In this document: positions 24,093-29,725 of the stretch, piece by piece
Layout of the letters: each line of letters starts with the position of its first letter
Numbering within the stretch: position 1 is the first letter of the stretch
Source of the DNA: CBDDKW01 sp965230425
GTDB taxonomy: Bacteria; Pseudomonadota; Gammaproteobacteria; UBA1113
Reading direction: 5' to 3'
NCBI GenBank assembly: GCA_965230425.1
Contig: CBDDKW010000011.1
Location: 1-29,725 of the forward strand
Length of the DNA stretch: 29,725 nucleotides
Position numbers and translations under genes: made by a program
Notes under the pieces: generated by a model
Told to the model about the DNA's origin: nothing
The model's database searches: none
The model's input: only the letters and a program-made list of their open reading frames with translations

Positions 24093-26465
24093 TCACCCCT
24101 TCGCTAAATACAGCCACGTCTCAATCACAGAATCAGGATTCAAAGATACACTATCAATGCCTTCATCCATCAACCATTTGGCAAAATCAGGATGGTCCGA
24201 CGGACCCTGCCCACAAATACCAATATAACGCCCTTCACTCTTACAAGCTTTAATCGCCATATGCAATAATTGCTTTACTGCAGCATTACGTTCATCAAAT
24301 TGCCCCGCCACAATGCCTGAATCCCGATCCAAGCCTAAGGTAAGTTGAGTCAAATCATTAGACCCAATGGAAAAACCATCAAAAATTTGTAAAAATTCAT
24401 GGGCGAGCAAGGCATTAGAAGGTAATTCACACATCATAATCACCCGCAAGCCATTTTCACCACGACGCAAATCATTTGCCGCTAAGACATCAATCACTTG
24501 CCGACCTTCTTCTAAAGTACGCACAAAGGGGATCATGATTTCTACATTAGTGAGCCCCATCTCATCACGGACTTTTTTCACTGCCCGACATTCTAAGGCA
24601 AAGCAATCCTTAAATTCATCAGCAATATAACGTGATGCCCCCCGAAAACCAATCATAGGATTCTCTTCATGAGGTTCATATAAATCCCCACCTAATAAAT
24701 TCGCATACTCATTGGATTTAAAATCGGATAAACGCACAATAACTTTTTTCGGTGCAAAGGCAGCCGCTAAAGTACTGATCCCTTCAGCTAATCGATCCAC
24801 ATAATAATCCACTGGACTCGCATAGGCCGCCGTACGCTTAGCGATGGTTTCTTTTAAGTGTTTATCTGTTAAACTCTCAAAATTCAATAATGCTTTGGGA
24901 TGGATCCCAATCATACGATTAATAATAAATTCTAAACGGGCTAAGCCGACTCCCTCATGCGGTAATTGGGCAAAGGCAAAAGCCCTATCCGGTGTGCCCA
25001 CATTCATCATGATTTTAAAGCCTAGCTCAGGCATGGTATCGACATTAATTTCTTTATGTTCAAATTCTAATAGCCCCTCATAAATATACCCCGTATCACC
25101 TTCAGCACAAGACACCGTCACTTCGCTGCCATCACTGATTTGTTGCGTTGCATCATTACAACCAACCACCGCGGGGATCCCCAGCTCACGCGCAATAATC
25201 GCCGCATGACACGTACGCCCGCCCCGATTAGTGACAATCGCCGCAGCACGCTTCATCACCGGTTCCCAATCCGGATCAGTCATATCAGTCACTAACACAT
25301 CACCAGGCTGCACTTGGTCCATGGCGGTAATATCTTTAATGACTTTCGCTGTGCCTTGACCAATACGTTGACCAATACTACGCCCCTCTGCCAAGACAGT
25401 GCCTTTACTCTTAATTTGGTAGCGATCGATATGCTGGGTATTTTGCCGGCTTTTTACCGTCTCTGGCCGCGCCTGTAAAATGTAGATACGTCCATCTACG
25501 CCATCTTTACCCCATTCTATATCCATGGGCCGACCATAGTGATTTTCAATCACTACCGCTTGTTGTGCTAAATAGGTTATATCAGCATCAGTCAGGCTGA
25601 ATTGTCGGCGTTCATTATCCTCAACATCCACGACTTGCACCGTTTCCCCGACAACATCACTGGCGGCATATATCATTTTTTGTTTCTTGCTACCGATGTT
25701 GCGGCGCAAAATGGCAGGTCGGGCTGTTGCCAAAGTAGGCTTATGGACATAAAATTCATCGGGATTAACCGCACCTTGCACCACCATCTCACCTAAACCG
25801 TAGCTAGAGGTGATAAAAACTACATCATTAAAACCAGATTCCGTATCAATGGTAAAAGCCACACCACTGGCACCTTGGTCACTGCGTACCATTTGCTGGA
25901 TACCCGCAGACAATGCCACTTCACTGTGGTCAAAACCATGATGCACGCGATAAGCAATCGCTCGGTCAGTAAACAATGAAGCAAAGACTTTTTTAATGGC
26001 GATTAAAACATTCTCAACCCCATTAATATTCAAAAATGTTTCTTGCTGACCAGCAAAGGAAGCATCAGGCAAATCTTCTGCAGTGGCTGAGGAACGCACC
26101 GCAACTGCAAATTCATGTTCATGCTCTCCTTGCAGACGTTGCCACGCATCACGAATAGCCGTTTCAAAATCAATAGCAAACTTACCGGCTAATACGCGCT
26201 CACGAATTGCCTGACCTGCTGCAGCTAAGGCTTTCACATCATCTACATTTAATTCATGCAATTGTGCGGTGATAAATTCGCCTAAACTATTATCATCGAT
26301 AAAGCTACGATAAGCATCAGCCGTAGTAGCAAAGCCGCCGGGCACATTGATACCCAATTGAGATAAATTATTAATCATCTCACCCAAGGAAGCATTCTTA
26401 CCACCTACTTGGTCCAAATCCTTGAGTCCTAATTCCTCAAACCAGATAATATTCGCGTTAGCCAT
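24093..26465 (-). CDS. ppsA: Phosphoenolpyruvate synthase
   Basis: Converts pyruvate and ATP to phosphoenolpyruvate, AMP and phosphate, the entry to gluconeogenesis from three-carbon compounds. The open frame reaches 26534, but the ATG at 26465 has GGGGATC just upstream and gives MANANIIWFEELGLKD and 790 residues, close to the 792 of E. coli. The N-terminal ATP-binding domain has GGKNASLGEM (21-30) and VRSSATAEDLPDASFAGQQ (123-141). The swivelling phosphohistidine domain has GGRTCHAAIIAREL with His420, and Thr418 is the residue expected to be phosphorylated by PpsR. The C-terminal PEP/pyruvate barrel has IGSNDLTQLTLGLDRDSG and GICGQGPSD with the active-site Cys. Its regulator is encoded divergently next door. 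Confidence 0.97.
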   Translation of the reverse strand: MANANIIWFEELGLKDLDQVGGKNASLGEMINNLSQLGINVPGGFATTADAYRSFIDDNSLGEFITAQLHELNVDDVKALAAAGQAIRERVLAGKFAIDFETAIRDAWQRLQGEHEHEFAVAVRSSATAEDLPDASFAGQQETFLNINGVENVLIAIKKVFASLFTDRAIAYRVHHGFDHSEVALSAGIQQMVRSDQGASGVAFTIDTESGFNDVVFITSSYGLGEMVVQGAVNPDEFYVHKPTLATARPAILRRNIGSKKQKMIYAASDVVGETVQVVDVEDNERRQFSLTDADITYLAQQAVVIENHYGRPMDIEWGKDGVDGRIYILQARPETVKSRQNTQHIDRYQIKSKGTVLAEGRSIGQRIGQGTAKVIKDITAMDQVQPGDVLVTDMTDPDWEPVMKRAAAIVTNRGGRTCHAAIIARELGIPAVVGCNDATQQISDGSEVTVSCAEGDTGYIYEGLLEFEHKEINVDTMPELGFKIMMNVGTPDRAFAFAQLPHEGVGLARLEFIINRMIGIHPKALLNFESLTDKHLKETIAKRTAAYASPVDYYVDRLAEGISTLAAAFAPKKVIVRLSDFKSNEYANLLGGDLYEPHEENPMIGFRGASRYIADEFKDCFALECRAVKKVRDEMGLTNVEIMIPFVRTLEEGRQVIDVLAANDLRRGENGLRVIMMCELPSNALLAHEFLQIFDGFSIGSNDLTQLTLGLDRDSGIVAGQFDERNAAVKQLLHMAIKACKSEGRYIGICGQGPSDHPDFAKWLMDEGIDSVSLNPDSVIETWLYLAKG

Positions 26466-26501
26466 TGTGATCCCCAGCAACATTAGATATTGTGAGCAGA
26501 A

Positions 26502-26509
26502 AGTATAAT
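26502..26509. promoter_or_regulatory. Overlapping divergent -10 elements of ppsA and ppsR
   Basis: TATAAT (26504-26509) faces ppsR, and its complement strand offers TATACT (26502-26507) facing ppsA. The two ATGs are only 71 bp apart. I found no strong -35 for either, so an activator may be needed. The two promoters probably compete. Confidence 0.5.
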
Positions 26510-26536
26510 CTGAAATGCGAGGCAATAGAACCAAAA

Positions 26537-27355
26537 ATGAAGCACCATGTCTATTTTATTTCTGATGGTACCGGGATCACCGCAGCCACCTTGGGGAATA
26601 GCTTACTTACCCAGTTTCGCCAAATTGAATTTGAGCGCACTACCCTACCCTTTATAGATACCGTTGAAAAAGCCCAAGACACCCTCGCGGAAATCAACCG
26701 CTGTTGTGAAGATCGTGAACAGCAAGTTTTAATTTTTGCGACCATTGTAGATCCTGAGATTAGAAGAATTATTAGCCAAAGTCAGGGCGTACTATTAGAT
26801 TTCTTCAACACCTTTATTCAGCCCATTGAAAACGCCCTTGGTGCGAAATCCTCACACGACATTGGCCTCACTCACAGCATGCAAAATTCACATACGTATA
26901 ACCACCGTATCGATGCAGTGAATTATGCACTCAGCAGTGATGATGGTTCAGGTATTCAACATTATGATAGCGCTGATATCATTTTAGTCGGCGTCTCCCG
27001 TTGCGGTAAAACGCCCACTTGTTTATATATGGCGCTACAATTCGGCATATTAGCGGCGAACTATCCCATCACCGAAGAAGATATGGACAATCATGGCTTA
27101 CCCAAATGCTTATTACCCCACCGTAAAAAGCTCTTTGGCCTGAGTATTGATATTGAGCAACTCTGCGAAATCCGCAATAAACGCCGCCCTAATAGTCGCT
27201 ATGCCTCATTGGCACAATGTCGTTTAGAAGTAGAAACGGTGGAAACCTTATTTGACAATGAAGGCTTATCTTTCATCGATACATCCACTCGATCTATTGA
27301 AGAAATTAGTGCTACAATCATCCGCGAAATGGGCTTAAAGCGTCAAGATGTTTAA
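26537..27355 (+). CDS. ppsR: PEP synthase regulatory protein (kinase / pyrophosphorylase, DUF299 family)
   Basis: Bifunctional regulator that inactivates PEP synthase by ADP-dependent phosphorylation of a Thr next to the catalytic His, and reactivates it by phosphate-dependent dephosphorylation. The product from the ATG at 26537 is 272 residues (E. coli 277), starting MKHHVYFISDGTGITA. The nucleotide-binding loop GVSRCGKTP is at 152-160, followed by TCLYMALQFGI and ANYP, all family landmarks. The open frame extends back to a GTG at 26492, but a TATAAT lies inside that extension, which argues against it. No strong Shine-Dalgarno sequence is adjacent to the ATG; GAGG lies about 13-15 nt away. 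It is divergent from its target gene ppsA, a common arrangement. Confidence 0.93.
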   Translation: MKHHVYFISDGTGITAATLGNSLLTQFRQIEFERTTLPFIDTVEKAQDTLAEINRCCEDREQQVLIFATIVDPEIRRIISQSQGVLLDFFNTFIQPIENALGAKSSHDIGLTHSMQNSHTYNHRIDAVNYALSSDDGSGIQHYDSADIILVGVSRCGKTPTCLYMALQFGILAANYPITEEDMDNHGLPKCLLPHRKKLFGLSIDIEQLCEIRNKRRPNSRYASLAQCRLEVETVETLFDNEGLSFIDTSTRSIEEISATIIREMGLKRQDV

Positions 27356-27407
27356 CTTAGAATCTACCGAACAGTCCACCCATTTCAAGCCTTGAAAATA
27401 TTCTTAG

Positions 27408-27416
27408 TTATCCACA
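27408..27416 (+). promoter_or_regulatory. Consensus DnaA box upstream of nrdA
   Basis: TTATCCACA is a perfect 9-mer DnaA box. DnaA-ATP controls nrdAB in E. coli, so a box about 30 bp before the -35 is meaningful. It is a single box, not an origin. Confidence 0.55.
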
Positions 27417-27437
27417 CTTTATTCCCAAATTATTCTC

Positions 27438-27501
27438 TTGCTTTTTCCTCTCAGACGCACTATCTTGTATGTGGTCGCGATGGAATGCCTATATCTTGGG
27501 G
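27438..27501 (+). promoter_or_regulatory. nrdA promoter with a candidate tandem NrdR box pair
   Basis: TTGCTT (27438-27443) and TATCTT (27461-27466) are spaced by 17 bp. Compared with the NrdR consensus ACACWATATMTTGTGT, the 16-mer ACGCACTATCTTGTAT (27455-27470) agrees at about 13 positions and TGCCTATATCTTGGGG (27486-27501) at about 11. The boxes start 31 bp apart, the three-helical-turn spacing typical of NrdR sites, and the first covers the -10. NrdR-ATP/dATP would repress here. Confidence 0.55.
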
Positions 27502-27526
27502 TTCGAGAAATGCTCAACCCAAGATA
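27492..27526 (+). promoter_or_regulatory. Hairpin in the nrdA leader
   Basis: TATCTTGGG (27492-27500) pairs perfectly with CCCAAGATA (27518-27526); an inner GAG/CTC pair is possible within the 17-nt loop. It overlaps the second NrdR-like box and has no U-run, so it is not a terminator. Confidence 0.45.
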
Positions 27527-27668
27527 ACCAGCTTCGTAGAAAGCCAATCAATGAGTGCATCAATCGCTACTACCCAAAAGAATTTGTCACTGTAAATGCC
27601 CATCTGGGTCACTCAGATAAGCACCTACAGGGGCTAAAAATCAACTTAAATCCTGCTCTGGAGGAGCC

Positions 27669-29725
27669 ATGGAAGCAGCACAACAAGAACGCTTAGATAT
27701 CGAGACGATAATGAACAATGATAACGCCATAGAAACACATACGCCGGGAGTACTGAAAGTCATTCGCCGCAATGGCCAATTAGCTCCCTATGATGATAGG
27801 AAAATAGCCACCGCCTTAAAGGCCGCTTTTATTGCCGTTGAAGGTGAAGATGCGCAGGCATCACAGCGGATCCACGATACCGTACAGAAATTAACCGATG
27901 ATATTTCCCAGGCGTTTATTCGCCGCATGTCAGTGAATGACACAATTCATATTGAATCCATTCAAGACTTAGTGGAATTAGCCCTCATGCGCGCTGGTGA
28001 GCACCAAGTTGCTCGTGCCTATGTCCTATACCGTGAAGAACGCCGTAAAGCGCGCTTGGCGCAAAGCCCCGATAGCGCCGAGCCACTGTTACACATTACT
28101 TTACATGATGGTTTACAAGTGCCCTTAGATATGGGCCGTATTGTTAGCATTGTGGAAGAAGCCTGCCAAGGTATTGATGACGTGGATGCACACATAATCA
28201 TCAATGATGTCAAACGTAACTTATTCGACGGCATTCATATCACCGATATGCAAAAGGCTTTGATCCTGACCAGCAGAACCCTCATTGAGCAAGAAGATAA
28301 TTACAAATTCGTCACTGCCCGCTTACTCCTCAACGAAGCCCGTGGTGAAGCATTGAGCTATCTCAATATCCAAGATGAAGCCAGCCATGATGAAATGGTT
28401 AAACTCTACCCGAGCTACTTCCAAGCCTACATTAACAAAGGTATCGAACTGAATCGCTTAGATTCCGCCCTGCATGGTTTTGACTTAGATAAACTCGGCG
28501 CTGCGATTCTGCCTGAGCGCGATTTACAATTTACTTATCTAGGCTTACAAACCCTCTATGATCGTTACTTCTTACACCATGACGGCACACGCTATGAATT
28601 ACCTCAAGCATTCTTCATGCGCGTAGCCATGGGTTTAGCCCTCAATGAAGATGACAAAGATGCACGAGCAATAGAATTCTATCAATTGCTATCATCCTTT
28701 GATTACATGACCTCAACGCCAACATTATTTAATTCAGGCACTATTCGTTCGCAACTCTCCAGTTGCTATTTATCCACGGTACCCGATGATTTAGATGGCA
28801 TTTTCTCAGCCATTAAAGATAATGCACTGCTGTCTAAATTTGCTGGTGGCTTGGGTAATGACTGGACTCCCGTACGTGCCTCTGAATCACATATTAAAGG
28901 CACCAATGGTAAATCCCTCGGCCCTATTCCTTTTATGGTCGTAGCTAATGCAACCTTAGTTGCGGTTAACCAAGGTGGTAAACGTAAAGGTGCAGGTTGT
29001 GCTTATTTAGAAACATTCCATAAGTGCATTAAATCTTTCTTAGAATTACGCAAAAACACCGGTGATGAACGTCGTCGTACCCATGATATGAATACGGCTA
29101 ACTGGATCCCCGATCTATTTATGCAGCGCGTACATGAAGATAAAGAATGGACCCTGTTTTCCCCTGATGACACCCCTGACTTACACGATTTGTACGGTAC
29201 AGCCTTTGAAGAAGCCTATGTTGCTTATGAAGAGCAAGCCCGTAAAGGTGAACTCGTCAATCATGAAACCATTTCCGCCGTCAGTCTCTGGCGTAAGATG
29301 CTAGGCTTGCTCTTTGAAACAGGCCATCCCTGGATCACCTTTAAAGATCCATGTAACTTACGCTCACCACAACAACACGCAGGCGTAGTACATAGCTCTA
29401 ATCTATGTACAGAAATCACCTTAAATACCTCCGTGGACGAAATCGCCGTATGTAATTTAGGTAGTGTGAACTTACCTGCACATATTGTTGATGGTAAGTT
29501 AGATACTGCAAAATTAGAACGCACCATCAATACCGCTATCCGCATGTTAGATAACGTGATTGATCTGAACTACTATTCCGTACCACAGGCACGCCGTTCT
29601 AACTTAAAGCATCGTCCTATTGGTATGGGCCTCATGGGCTTCCAAGATGCCTTATATAAATTAAAACTTGATTACGCCTCAGAGGAAGCGGTAGAGTTTG
29701 CTGATCGCTCCATGGAAACCATCAG
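27669..29725 (+). CDS. nrdA: Class I ribonucleoside-diphosphate reductase, alpha subunit (5' part, runs off the window)
   Basis: Large catalytic subunit that reduces ribonucleoside diphosphates to deoxyribonucleotides, using a radical delivered from NrdB. 685 codons are present and the frame is open to the end. The ATG at 27669 has GGAGG close upstream. A single ATP-cone (about residues 28-120, VIRRNGQLAPYDDRKI) gives the dATP activity switch. The substrate-site cysteines are Cys366 (SQLSSCYLSTV) and Cys595 (VCNLGSVNL). The radical Cys580 lies in SSNLCTEI with Asn578 and Glu582 of the N-x-C-x-E motif. GTNGKSLGPIPF and GGKRKGAGCAYLETF are family landmarks. The C-terminal redox cysteines and nrdB must lie beyond the window. 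Regulation by NrdR and DnaA is suggested by upstream sites. Confidence 0.96.
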   Translation, partial: MEAAQQERLDIETIMNNDNAIETHTPGVLKVIRRNGQLAPYDDRKIATALKAAFIAVEGEDAQASQRIHDTVQKLTDDISQAFIRRMSVNDTIHIESIQDLVELALMRAGEHQVARAYVLYREERRKARLAQSPDSAEPLLHITLHDGLQVPLDMGRIVSIVEEACQGIDDVDAHIIINDVKRNLFDGIHITDMQKALILTSRTLIEQEDNYKFVTARLLLNEARGEALSYLNIQDEASHDEMVKLYPSYFQAYINKGIELNRLDSALHGFDLDKLGAAILPERDLQFTYLGLQTLYDRYFLHHDGTRYELPQAFFMRVAMGLALNEDDKDARAIEFYQLLSSFDYMTSTPTLFNSGTIRSQLSSCYLSTVPDDLDGIFSAIKDNALLSKFAGGLGNDWTPVRASESHIKGTNGKSLGPIPFMVVANATLVAVNQGGKRKGAGCAYLETFHKCIKSFLELRKNTGDERRRTHDMNTANWIPDLFMQRVHEDKEWTLFSPDDTPDLHDLYGTAFEEAYVAYEEQARKGELVNHETISAVSLWRKMLGLLFETGHPWITFKDPCNLRSPQQHAGVVHSSNLCTEITLNTSVDEIAVCNLGSVNLPAHIVDGKLDTAKLERTINTAIRMLDNVIDLNYYSVPQARRSNLKHRPIGMGLMGFQDALYKLKLDYASEEAVEFADRSMETI

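Larger units (their letters stand above)
27356..27668. other. Regulatory leader region upstream of nrdA
   Basis: 313 bp without a convincing gene; the two short open frames here have no supported start. It contains a DnaA box, a promoter-like pair overlapping one of two NrdR-like boxes, and a long 5' leader with a hairpin (all listed separately). No terminator for ppsR was recognised. Confidence 0.65.

Noticed and set aside
24093..26534. Longer ppsA start at 26534 and longer ppsR start at 26492
   Set aside because: The extensions overlap each other and contain the divergent -10 elements. The shorter starts match the family N-termini and lengths.
27408..27416. DnaA box as a sign of a replication origin
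   Set aside because: There is only one box, with no AT-rich unwinding region with clustered boxes and no dnaA/dnaN/gidA neighbours. A role in nrdA control fits better.
27392..27696. Two overlapping open frames of 67 and 75 codons upstream of nrdA
   Set aside because: They cross the promoter, the NrdR-like boxes and the nrdA ribosome binding site, and neither has a Shine-Dalgarno sequence or protein-like composition.

Overview
The window is about 29.7 kb of AT-rich (roughly 40% GC by eye) gammaproteobacterial chromosome. Housekeeping proteins (RNase T, Fe-SOD, bacterioferritin, PpsA/PpsR, NrdA) are clearly gammaproteobacterial. Three very large ankyrin-repeat genes, PAS-LuxR regulators and many palindromic repeats are what one expects of a host-associated lineage in the Legionellales/Coxiella/Berkiella neighbourhood. 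That placement is inference; the sequence alone does not name a species.

Layout. 0-0.7 kb: rnt. 0.75-2.9 kb: three tandem PAS-LuxR paralogues on the minus strand, probably one operon. 2.9-3.65 kb: a mostly non-coding gap with a possible small minus-strand transcription unit. 3.65-8.05 kb: an iron and oxidative-stress group made of a 2-Cys peroxiredoxin, bfd behind a Fur-box promoter, bfr, an unrecognised 329-residue protein, the monothiol glutaredoxin grxD and sodB. 8.09-10.94 kb: an acetylornithine-type aminotransferase, a YciA thioesterase and a trans-sulfuration enzyme, closely spaced after sodB. 10.94-11.5 kb: a gap dominated by a 375-bp nested palindrome. 11.5-23.85 kb: three giant ankyrin genes in tandem (1150, 1291 and 1500 codons) that share an architecture and look like diverged duplicates. 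24.1-27.36 kb: divergent ppsA and ppsR, an enzyme and its regulatory kinase/phosphotransferase. 27.67 kb to the end: the 5' part of nrdA behind a DnaA box and a candidate NrdR box pair.

A family of about 115-bp imperfect palindromic repeats lies next to gene 3' ends: after grxD, after ankyrin gene 1 and after ankyrin gene 3. In the last case it appears to encode the final ten codons and the stop. Several start codons were moved from the longest open frame to a site with a better ribosome binding site and paralogue alignment; the entries say where.

The most novel material is the ankyrin trio, which has conserved non-ankyrin modules and an internal 204-bp tandem duplication, together with the nested palindrome just upstream. 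The trio is a candidate set of secreted host-interaction proteins, but nothing in the window proves secretion.
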